Assembly: GCA_001899635.1 (NCBI GenBank)
Contig: MKVQ01000010.1
Location: 62,001-126,000, forward strand
Direction of reading: 5' to 3'
Source: Myxococcales bacterium 68-20
GTDB lineage: Bacteria; Myxococcota_A; Polyangia; Polyangiales; Polyangiaceae
Length of the DNA: 64,000 nucleotides
Part shown: piece by piece, positions 29,220 through 36,050 of the stretch
Position numbering within the stretch: position 1 is the first letter of the stretch
Layout: each line of letters opens with the position of its first letter
Notes under the pieces: model-generated
Seen by the model: the letters and a program-made list of their open reading frames with translations, nothing else
The model's database searches: none
Told to the model about the DNA's origin: nothing
Position numbers and translations under genes: made by a program

Positions 29220-30122
29220 TTACGGACGGGGGAAGAGGATGTGCTCGCGGAGCGCCACCGTGGCCTTCGCCCACTGGAGAAGCTCGTTCGACACGTCGCG
29301 CTGACCGTCTCCGTAGGTCGCGATCTGACCAGCCACGAAGTCGATCCGTTCGAGCGGAGTGAGGTCGGTGGAGAGTGGCCGCACTCCCATCGCCGAAAGG
29401 GCGTCGGCGCGGACGAGGGAGAACGAGCAGCTCACGCGCGCGCCCGCGGCCTCGAGCGAGCACGAGCCGCCCCAGTGCAAGATGTTGGCATTCCAGACGA
29501 GTGCCTCTCCGGCGGTCAGCGGCGCGGGACGCGTCGTGAGGGGCGACCCGAGGTCGATGCTGGCGAGCGTGTCTGGGTAGTTCGGATCCTCGTCGAGTCG
29601 AACGAAATGCATGCACGATCGATCGATCGAGGCATCGCTCAACGCTACCCACGTGTTCAACAGCTCTGGTCGTGGCCGCTCGAGAAGCGCGCTCATGCCG
29701 CGATGTGGTGGCCAACCGGCGCTGCCTCGTGGGATCTGCCAGGCCCAGGCGTCCTCGACGAGCACATAGGGCTCGTCCATGAAGGTGGACACGGCTCGAC
29801 AGAGGCGGGCACCGAGCGCGAGCGCAGCGTCCGTCGCGAGGACGAAGGCTGCGGGGAGGCCGGCGTCGACGAGGCGGCCGATCATCGTCACGAGTGAAGA
29901 GCTTACGGACGCGCTGCACTGGCGCGGCAACGGCACGAACCCGATTGCGTGGAGGTCTCGTCGTGCGTCGTCGCCACCTGCCGCCGACCGATCGATGGCC
30001 CCGGTTCCGAGAGCGGGAACCGACCCCATGAGCTGGAGGTCCTCTCCGAGGGCGCCGACCTTCGCGAAGAGCCGTTCAGACGCGTCAGGGGCTCCCAAAC
30101 GGAGCGGGGAGGCGGAGAACAT
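29220..30122 (-). CDS. PhyH-family Fe(II)/2-oxoglutarate oxygenase-like protein with His-x-Gly motif
   Basis: 300 residues. The double-stranded beta-helix core resembles phytanoyl-CoA dioxygenases: GWPPHRG with candidate iron ligand His140, then NTWVALSDASIDRSCMHFV, GEALVWNANILHWGG with second His216, and Arg229 for 2-oxoglutarate. The expected acidic ligand (H-x-D/E) is Gly142 here. In radical halogenases of this superfamily (SyrB2, WelO5, BesD types) the acid is replaced by Ala or Gly, leaving a site for chloride. The protein could therefore be a halogenase, or an inactive paralogue. It is divergent from the RiPP precursor (126 bases), so it may act in that pathway. The start is uncertain; no good ribosome site precedes ATG 30122. 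Confidence 0.75.
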   Translation of the reverse strand: MFSASPLRLGAPDASERLFAKVGALGEDLQLMGSVPALGTGAIDRSAAGGDDARRDLHAIGFVPLPRQCSASVSSSLVTMIGRLVDAGLPAAFVLATDAALALGARLCRAVSTFMDEPYVLVEDAWAWQIPRGSAGWPPHRGMSALLERPRPELLNTWVALSDASIDRSCMHFVRLDEDPNYPDTLASIDLGSPLTTRPAPLTAGEALVWNANILHWGGSCSLEAAGARVSCSFSLVRADALSAMGVRPLSTDLTPLERIDFVAGQIATYGDGQRDVSNELLQWAKATVALREHILFPRP

Positions 30123-30139
30123 CGCGGAAATAGCTCAGG

Positions 30140-30168
30140 TTGAACTCGACAGCGAAGTACGATACGAA
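30140..30168 (+). promoter_or_regulatory. Candidate promoter for the RiPP precursor gene
   Basis: TTGAAC at 30140-30145 and TACGAA at 30163-30168 are 17 bases apart in a stretch that is more AT-rich than its surroundings, 80 bases before the precursor start. It matches a sigma-70 pattern only loosely. It overlaps nothing coding on the plus strand and would drive the precursor, cyclase, kinase and PqqD genes. Confidence 0.25.
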
Positions 30169-30248
30169 CCTTGAGCAGTCTAGCGTGAATGTAGACACGA
30201 CCGTCTGCATCCATTCCACGCGGACCTTCTCGAGGAGAATTCCAGCCG

Positions 30249-30425
30249 ATGATGCCGAAGGAAGAATCCGAGTCCGTGGAGCCCGGCCCGGGCGTCCCCG
30301 CGGAGCGTCGTCCTTACCGTGCGCCTCGGCTCCGAAAGCTCGGCTCGGTTCGAGAGCTCACCCTTGGCGGAACGATGGGCATCACGGAAGGTGGGGGAAC
30401 GCTCAGAGTCACCGGCAAGATGTGA
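30249..30425 (+). CDS. Putative lasso-peptide (RiPP) precursor
   Basis: 58 residues, easily missed because it is short. GAGGAG (30232-30237) precedes tandem ATGs at 30249 and 30252. Residues 23-41 read YRAPRLRKLGSVRELTLGG, an almost ideal lasso leader motif (YxxPxLxxxG, then LT and a Gly start). Thr38 would be the conserved -2 Thr, so the core begins at Gly40: ring GGTMGITE, tail GGGTLRVTGKM. Core Glu8 is correctly placed for an eight-residue macrolactam with Gly1. The C-terminus is Met, not the Ser that paeninodin-type kinases modify; Thr12 and Thr16 of the core could be alternatives. The cyclase gene follows after 13 bases. Confidence 0.85.
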   Translation: MMPKEESESVEPGPGVPAERRPYRAPRLRKLGSVRELTLGGTMGITEGGGTLRVTGKM

Positions 30426-30438
30426 CTCCCGCCGTCTC

Positions 30439-31818
30439 GTGGTCCCACGTCACGGCTTCCGTTTTCACGCGCCCGACGCTCACACGACATCGCGCCTCGA
30501 AGAGGCGGTTGGCGGCCGTGCGCTCCCTCTCGATGTAGTAACGCTCGCGTCGAGGCTGCTGTTCGCCGCGCCGCCGGTCGAGGGCGCAACGCCGTATGTC
30601 GGCGTGCGAGCATCCTACGATCGCTCGATGGAGCTCGACGAGCTCGGTGGAGCACGTGCGCGCTCGCCGGCCGACGCTGCGGTGCGCCTCCGTCAGATGC
30701 TGGAGAGGGCAGTCGCGCACGCGCTTGATGGGACAGCGCGTGCTGCCGTGCTGGCGGGTGGTGGGCTCGACTCGGCGGCGCTCCTGGCCCTCGCGCACCG
30801 CTGGGGCCGCGAGAACGGCGTGTCGGTGTTCGCCGTCGCCCTCGACTTCGGCGGGAAGGGAGACGATCGCCCCTATCTTGCTGCGCTCGAGCGTCACCTC
30901 GGTTGCGAGGTGCTTCGCGTACGTCCCGAGGACGCGTCTGGGCGAATCGAGCTCTTCCTTCGCGGGGTCGATGCAGCACCCTTCACGTGGCCGAGCGGTG
31001 GGATGGAAGTAGAGGCGCTCGCGCGAGCTCGTGCCAACGGCGCCGAGGTCGTACTCACCGGCGTCGGTGCAGACGAGCTGGTCGATGGAGAGCCTCGATC
31101 GCTCGGCCGCCTCGCGCTTCGGGCGCCGCGGGCTGCACTCCGCAGCGCGCGGGTGATGCGTGGCTTCGCTCGTCCTTCGTCGCCCGTGGTGGCGTGGGTC
31201 GCACGGCCACTCTTGTCGGCCCTTGCACCTGCCGCGGTGCACCGTTGGCGATCACGGCGCGCGCGCACACCGCTCCCGCTCTGGGCGGGCCCTGCGCTTC
31301 GCGCATCCCTCGACGCTGGCCATCGGAGCCAAGAGCGACGATCGAGCACGCTCGAGACGAGCATGTGGGCGCTCCCGCACCACGAGCACCTCGCGTGGAT
31401 TCGCCATCAGGAAGACCTGGCGGCGGGGATCGAATGTCGTCAGCCCTTTCTCGAAGCGCATGTCCGCGCCCTCGTCGCCGAGTTCGAGCCGTCGTGGCTG
31501 CTCGAGGGCGGGATCCGCCGTGGCCTCTTTCGCGAAGCGGTCCGCGATCTGTTGCCGAACGTGCTCCTGGAGCGCGAGGACAAGGCAGGGTTCGAGGACG
31601 GGCTCCGCCGCTTCCTCATGGCGGCGGGCGGCTTCGATGTCCTTCGCCCGCTCGTCTCCGTCACTGAGCTCGCATCGCTCGGCCTCGTCGATCCACGAGT
31701 CCTCGCCGAGGCGTTCGATGCGTTCGAGCGCGCTCCCGACGACGGCGAGCACTGGGGCAACGTCTGGCCCGTACTTGCAGTCGAGGGCTTTCTTCGCGCA
31801 CGTAGCGAGGCTGCGTGA
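30439..31818 (+). CDS. Asparagine-synthetase-like lasso macrolactam synthetase (C protein)
   Basis: Predicted to adenylate the core Glu8 side chain and join it to Gly1. From GTG 30439 it has 459 residues; the frame is open further but overlaps the precursor. The PPi loop is AGGGLDSAAL (usual SGGxDS; the first Ser is Gly), later motifs are TGVGADELVDGEP, AAGIECRQPFLEAH and REAVRDLLP with the end Lys in REDKAGFEDG. Only about 90 residues precede the PPi loop, so the N-terminal glutaminase domain is heavily reduced and has no Cys1, as expected for lasso cyclases, which do not hydrolyse glutamine. Its stop overlaps the kinase start by one base (TGATG). Confidence 0.85.
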   Translation: MVPRHGFRFHAPDAHTTSRLEEAVGGRALPLDVVTLASRLLFAAPPVEGATPYVGVRASYDRSMELDELGGARARSPADAAVRLRQMLERAVAHALDGTARAAVLAGGGLDSAALLALAHRWGRENGVSVFAVALDFGGKGDDRPYLAALERHLGCEVLRVRPEDASGRIELFLRGVDAAPFTWPSGGMEVEALARARANGAEVVLTGVGADELVDGEPRSLGRLALRAPRAALRSARVMRGFARPSSPVVAWVARPLLSALAPAAVHRWRSRRARTPLPLWAGPALRASLDAGHRSQERRSSTLETSMWALPHHEHLAWIRHQEDLAAGIECRQPFLEAHVRALVAEFEPSWLLEGGIRRGLFREAVRDLLPNVLLEREDKAGFEDGLRRFLMAAGGFDVLRPLVSVTELASLGLVDPRVLAEAFDAFERAPDDGEHWGNVWPVLAVEGFLRARSEAA

Positions 31819-32621
31819 TGATCGAGCGCGACGTGTGCTGGCTCGCGGAGCACCTGGAGGACGGAGGCGTCTGCTTTCGCGTCGGAAGAAGCGGTCCCGA
31901 TGTCGTTGCGGAGTGGATCGGGCTCGCAACGCTCACGGCTCGCCGTGACGGAACCGACGTGAGGCTGGAGTTCGATCCGAGCGCCGATCCTCGCGATGTC
32001 GTGAAGATCCAGCGTGGGAGCGCGTGGTTGCTCGTCCGTCATCTCCAGGAGCGGTTCGCGTTGCATGGTGCAGCCGTCGCGGTCGATGGCCGCGGCGTCG
32101 TCCTTCTCGGTCGGAGCGGCGACGGCAAGTCCACGCTTGCGGCCGCGATGTGTCGCCGAGGGGCCGCGCTGCTCGCGGATGACGCGGTCGGGCTGGACTA
32201 CGCGGGGGAGGGGGCGTGGCGGATCGTCCCGAACGAGGTCGACCATTGGCTCGACCCTGACGCACGGATGGCTCTGGGGGCGTCGAGCTCGAGCGTTGGC
32301 AAAGAGCCCATGCGTACCATTCGCCCGGCGGAGAACGCGGCGCGCCTCGTCGCCTTCGTCGAGCTCGGCTTCGCGGAGGGGCCGCCCCGCGTCTTCCGTC
32401 GTGACGGGATCGACGCCGCCGCAAGTCTCGTTCCGCAGGTGGCCCGCTTCATTCTCGACGAGCCCGAGCGTCAACGGCGTGAGCTGGACCTCCTCCACTC
32501 GATCGTGGAGACCACACCCGTGTACCGCCTCGAGCGCCCGCGCACGTTTGACGTCCTCGATCGAACCGTTGATCTCGTCATCGACGTTGTAGGGGCCAAG
32601 AGCCCGACGACGAGGGTATGA
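31818..32621 (+). CDS. HPr-kinase-like peptide kinase (lasso kinase type)
   Basis: 267 residues. An N-terminal region of about 80 residues leads to HGAAVAVDGRGVVLLGRSGDGKST, with the P-loop at residues 98-106 and the conserved His83, then LLADDAVGLD with the acidic pair 121-122. This is the HprK/P catalytic fold without the HPr-recognition features. Similar kinases in paeninodin-type lasso clusters phosphorylate the peptide's C-terminal Ser. The core here ends in Met, so either Thr residues are used or the kinase acts on a later intermediate. Directly coupled to the cyclase upstream and 7 bases before the PqqD gene. Confidence 0.85.
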   Translation: MIERDVCWLAEHLEDGGVCFRVGRSGPDVVAEWIGLATLTARRDGTDVRLEFDPSADPRDVVKIQRGSAWLLVRHLQERFALHGAAVAVDGRGVVLLGRSGDGKSTLAAAMCRRGAALLADDAVGLDYAGEGAWRIVPNEVDHWLDPDARMALGASSSSVGKEPMRTIRPAENAARLVAFVELGFAEGPPRVFRRDGIDAAASLVPQVARFILDEPERQRRELDLLHSIVETTPVYRLERPRTFDVLDRTVDLVIDVVGAKSPTTRV

Positions 32622-32628
32622 TTGCGGG

Positions 32629-32928
32629 ATGCCGTCCGAGCTCACTCCGATACCGTCCGACATGAGCGTGCGAGTTTCGCCTCGCGTGTATGCGCGCGCA
32701 TTCGGCGACGAGATCGTGCTGCTCGACTTCGGTGTCGGCGAGTATTTCGGCCTCGATCCAATCGGCGCGGAGATCTGGCGCCGGCTCGAGGCCGGCGAAA
32801 CGTTGGCTCGAATCGCCGACAGTCTCGTCGAACGCTACGAGGTCACAAGAGAGGTCGCCTTGGGAGACATCGTTGCTCTCGTCGACGAGATGCGTGACAA
32901 GGGCCTCCTCGAAGGCCCGACGCATTGA
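32629..32928 (+). CDS. PqqD-like RiPP recognition element (lasso B1 type)
   Basis: 99 residues. A winged-helix-turn-helix PqqD fold: an N-terminal beta strand pair (VSPRVYARAFGDEIVLLDFGVGEYFGLD) followed by helices (AEIWRRLEAGETLARIADSLVERYEV ... DIVALVDEMRDKGLLE). Such domains bind the leader peptide's YxxPxL motif, which the precursor at 30249-30425 has, and present it to the modifying enzymes. In lasso systems B1 normally works with a B2 transglutaminase-like peptidase; no B2 follows. Co-transcribed with the kinase. Confidence 0.9.
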   Translation: MPSELTPIPSDMSVRVSPRVYARAFGDEIVLLDFGVGEYFGLDPIGAEIWRRLEAGETLARIADSLVERYEVTREVALGDIVALVDEMRDKGLLEGPTH

Positions 32929-33079
32929 CGCCGCGAGCCTACGATGATCGATTCCCGTTCTGTCGAGTGTGCATGCCATTCGGCGACCTCACGGGCTTAA
33001 CGTTCGAGGGCACGCGCCGTAGTGAGTGAGAGACGACGATGGATCGATTCCGTGCTACCACTGACCTTGGGGAGTCCTC
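32929..33079 (+). other. Intergenic stretch inside the RiPP cluster
   Basis: 151 bases. No clear terminator. One short open frame (TTG 32925 to 33029) encodes a 34-residue sequence ending in MPFGDLTGLTFEGTRRSE, whose GDLTGLT part faintly recalls a lasso leader end. It lacks a convincing YxxPxL box and start signal, so it is noted, not called as a gene. Confidence 0.3.
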
Positions 33080-34048
33080 ATGAGCAAACTTCATCTTTTC
33101 TGCTACGTCTCGCTTGCGACGCTGGGTCTCACTGGGGCGCTCGTCGCGTGTTCGTCCGACGACACGATCATCACGAACAACGATGGCGGTCCCAACCCCA
33201 CGGCGGACGCGGGTGTCCCCGACGCAGAGCCGAGTGACGACGCCGGGCCGGATGTCACCGACGCGGGCCTCAAGGTAGAGACGTACGCCGAACAGGTGGC
33301 GGACACGATGTGCAACGCGCTCACGCGTTGCTGCTTCGGGAATGCGAACGTTCCGGACGGCGGCACCGTCGACGGCGGTGAATCTGGATCCGGTGTGTTC
33401 GATCGCGCCGAGTGTCTCGGCCTCTACTCGCGTCTGGGATTCGAGAACGCCAACGTGGGCCTCTCCACGACGACGAAGAACGTCGTCGTCAACCAGGCGA
33501 AGGGCGCGGACTGTATCGCGAAGATCAACGCGCTGATGTGCAACCTCGACGGAGCGTCGCTCAAGGCGATCCGGTCGGCTTGCTTCGAGGCGCTCGAGGG
33601 GCAGCTCAAGAGCGGAGAGGCCTGCAAGACGTCGCTCGAGTGTGCGTCCGGGCTCTTCTGCCTCCCGGGCGACGGCGGGGTCGTCGTGGCCGATGGCGGC
33701 TCGAACGGGACATGCGCACCCCTCCGGACCAAGGGGCAGCCGTGCAGCCTCCAGGAGACCGGGAACGACGAGGTCGACTCGACCGCCTCCGAGATCGCAT
33801 GCTCGTGGCGCGGCGGCGGAGACACCAGTCTTCGCTGCGCTTCCTACGAGTCGACGACGGGCTCCTACAAGGCCGACCGTTCGACGTGGACGTGTGAGCC
33901 TACCGTCGCGAACGGCGAGATCTGCAACACGACCGTGTCGTGCGCCGACGGCATCTGCGACCCTGGCGACGACTTCGACAAGTTCGTGTGCGAACCGGTG
34001 CTGACGTACTTCAACAAGTTCGCCTGCTCCGCCCACGTCGATCCGTAG
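33080..34048 (+). CDS. Cys-rich myxobacterial lipoprotein embedded in the RiPP cluster
   Basis: 322 residues from ATG 33080 with GGGGAG five bases upstream. Signal peptide and lipobox LVACSS, then an Asp/Ala/Gly linker (DAGVPDAEPSDDAGPD). The mature part has at least 15 Cys, including SGEACKTSLECASGLFC and ATVANGEICNTTVSCADGIC-like repeats, a pattern common in myxobacterial surface lipoproteins. It is not a peptidase by any motif I can see. Its place between the PqqD and nucleotidyltransferase genes could mean a role as receptor, immunity or binding protein for the product, or a neutral insertion. Confidence 0.8.
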   Translation: MSKLHLFCYVSLATLGLTGALVACSSDDTIITNNDGGPNPTADAGVPDAEPSDDAGPDVTDAGLKVETYAEQVADTMCNALTRCCFGNANVPDGGTVDGGESGSGVFDRAECLGLYSRLGFENANVGLSTTTKNVVVNQAKGADCIAKINALMCNLDGASLKAIRSACFEALEGQLKSGEACKTSLECASGLFCLPGDGGVVVADGGSNGTCAPLRTKGQPCSLQETGNDEVDSTASEIACSWRGGGDTSLRCASYESTTGSYKADRSTWTCEPTVANGEICNTTVSCADGICDPGDDFDKFVCEPVLTYFNKFACSAHVDP

Positions 34049-34055
34049 CCGTCGT

Positions 34056-35135
34056 GTGAGGCCGGCGCAGCTGCTCCGGTCTCGCCCACTCGCGCGAGCG
34101 CTCGGTGTGAGCCGTTCATGGAGCGGGGACCGTGATCTGGTCACGGTCCTGAGGCATCTTCCCCGCGTACCTGCGGGGCTGGATGCGCGCGTGCTCTTCG
34201 CGAGCGCCGAGCGCCACGGTCTCAGCGGAGTGGTGCTGGACGCTTGGCGCGCGCAGGGGCTGCCGCTTCCCCCGGACCTTGCGCGTAGCCTCGACACACT
34301 CTCCGTCGCGCGTGCTCTCGACCATGATGCGCACGTCGCTCTGCTGAAGCGGATCGACGTGCGCTTCGCGGCGGCCTCGCTCCCTGCTGTGGCGTTGAAG
34401 GGGCCGCTGTTCGCCGAGCGTTTCTACCCACGGCCCTCGACGCGCGCGACGAGCGACATCGATCTCCTGGTTCGGCCCGGCGATCTCGATCGGGCGGCGA
34501 CCGTCCTCGCCTCTCTCGGTTTTGTCGGGACGGATGGCGCGCAGGAATCGCGACAGCGACGCGAGCACCATCACCTTCACTTCTCGCACCCCGATGCGCT
34601 GCCGCTCGAGCTGCACTTCCACGGCTACTCGGCCTTCGGGCGGATCCTGCCGAGCGAGCCGCTTCTCTCGTGCCGTCGTGATGCGCATTTCGCAGGGCTC
34701 TCGACGGTAGGAGTGCTGGCGCCGGAAGACGAGCTCGTCTTTCTCGCCGTGCATGCAGGCGCGCATCGCTTCCTCCGTCTCGGCTGGCTCTACGATCTCG
34801 CGCTCCTCGCGCACACGATGAGCGAGACGGAGCTGCGTGAGGCCGCGGAGCGCGCCCGCGCGTGGGGCTTCAATCGTATCCTCTCCTTTGCTGCGTCTTT
34901 GCTCGTCGACGTCCTCGGCGCCCCGTCCGAGCGTCTCGCACCGCTCGGTGAGCCTGGCGCCGTTCGACGAGCGGTCGCACGAAGGACCGTCGGAGAGCCT
35001 CACAATCCGGTGCTCCGCTCTGCGACACGTTTCCTGTTCACGGTCACGCTCTGCGATGATGCGCGCGCTGCAGCCCGGTACGCGTTTCGCGCGTCGGGCT
35101 CGCACGCGCGACGCATTCTCTCGAGTGAGCGGTGA
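34056..35135 (+). CDS. Nucleotidyltransferase-family protein (PF14907 type)
   Basis: 359 residues from GTG 34056. The family signature is VALKGPLFAERFYPRPSTRATSDIDLLVR: Lys115, then the catalytic Asp134/Asp136 of the DID motif, followed by LELHFHGYS and an EDELVFLAVHAGAHRF helix. This family recurs in lasso and other RiPP clusters and may transfer a nucleotide or a sugar-nucleotide piece, but no reaction is established. The next gene overlaps it by four bases (GTGA, 35132-35135), so the two are translationally coupled and probably act together. Confidence 0.85.
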   Translation: MRPAQLLRSRPLARALGVSRSWSGDRDLVTVLRHLPRVPAGLDARVLFASAERHGLSGVVLDAWRAQGLPLPPDLARSLDTLSVARALDHDAHVALLKRIDVRFAAASLPAVALKGPLFAERFYPRPSTRATSDIDLLVRPGDLDRAATVLASLGFVGTDGAQESRQRREHHHLHFSHPDALPLELHFHGYSAFGRILPSEPLLSCRRDAHFAGLSTVGVLAPEDELVFLAVHAGAHRFLRLGWLYDLALLAHTMSETELREAAERARAWGFNRILSFAASLLVDVLGAPSERLAPLGEPGAVRRAVARRTVGEPHNPVLRSATRFLFTVTLCDDARAAARYAFRASGSHARRILSSER

Positions 35136-36010
35136 GCTCTACTCGGCCGCTCGTCACCATCGGTGTGCCGTTCCGGAACGAGGAGCGATACCTCGAAGCC
35201 GCCGTGCGGTCGCTGCTCGCTCAGACGTGGACGAATCTCGAGATCCTCCTCGTTGACGACGGATCGACGGACGGATCTCTCGCGATCGCGCGGGCGTTTC
35301 GCGACGAGAGGGTCACGGTAGTGAGTGACGGTCGACGTCGATTCCTGCCGGCCAGGCTCAATGAGATCGTCGCACGCGCCCGAGGAGAGCTGGTCGCGCG
35401 CATGGATGGCGACGACGTGGCGCATCCGGATCGAATTCGGCGTGAAGTGGAGGCACTCGAGGCAGCCGGACCGGACTACGCCGGGGCCGGCACCTGGGCC
35501 GCCGTCGTCGACGAGCGGGACGAGGTGTTCGCGGTCATCGAGGCGAGCGTGCCGGCGTCCTCCGTCGTCGCCCTCGAGCGTGGGCTGTTCCCGCACGCCA
35601 CGTTCGTTGCTCGTCGCGAATGGCTGCTTGCACATCCATACGACGAAGCGCTCACTCGTGCCGAAGACCGAGACCTCTGGTGTCGAACCGTCGAGACATC
35701 ACGATTCGTGATCGTCCCGGAGCCGCTCTACGTCGTCCGTACGCTCTCCGCGCATCCGACGTTCTTGCCCGACTACATCGAGTCGCAGCGTCAGAACCGC
35801 ATCCTGTTCGCTCGCTACGGACCTCGAACGATTGGATGGAGGCGTACGTCCCAGGTGTATGCTGCAGCATGGGCGAAGGGCATCGTGATGCGCGCGGCTG
35901 TCCGGCTCGGCGTTGCTGACCACCTCGTTCGCCGTCGCGGCCGGCCGCCGACCGAGCACGAGCGACGCCTCGTGCGCGAAGCACTCGTGAGCGCGCGCGG
36001 ATGCTCCTGA
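35132..36010 (+). CDS. Family 2 glycosyltransferase
   Basis: 292 residues. GT-A fold inverting glycosyltransferase: PLVTIGVPFRNEERYLEAAV start, ILLVDDGSTDGS for nucleotide binding, ARMDGDD (the DxD metal motif), and GLFPHATFVARREW, with a possible catalytic base in ALTRAEDRDLW. The C-terminal part is soluble, with no membrane helix. Coupled to the nucleotidyltransferase, so it could glycosylate the RiPP product or a carrier; a polysaccharide role is the alternative. Converges with the methyltransferase, 40 bases away. Confidence 0.88.
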   Translation: MSSTRPLVTIGVPFRNEERYLEAAVRSLLAQTWTNLEILLVDDGSTDGSLAIARAFRDERVTVVSDGRRRFLPARLNEIVARARGELVARMDGDDVAHPDRIRREVEALEAAGPDYAGAGTWAAVVDERDEVFAVIEASVPASSVVALERGLFPHATFVARREWLLAHPYDEALTRAEDRDLWCRTVETSRFVIVPEPLYVVRTLSAHPTFLPDYIESQRQNRILFARYGPRTIGWRRTSQVYAAAWAKGIVMRAAVRLGVADHLVRRRGRPPTEHERRLVREALVSARGCS

Positions 36011-36050
36011 CGCCCCGCCATGGACCGTGTCGCGTCGCCGGCGCGGCGAC

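Noticed and set aside
33080-34048. Cys-rich protein as the missing lasso B2 peptidase
   Set aside because: It has a signal and lipobox and no transglutaminase-like Cys-His-Asp motifs; B2 proteins are cytosolic.
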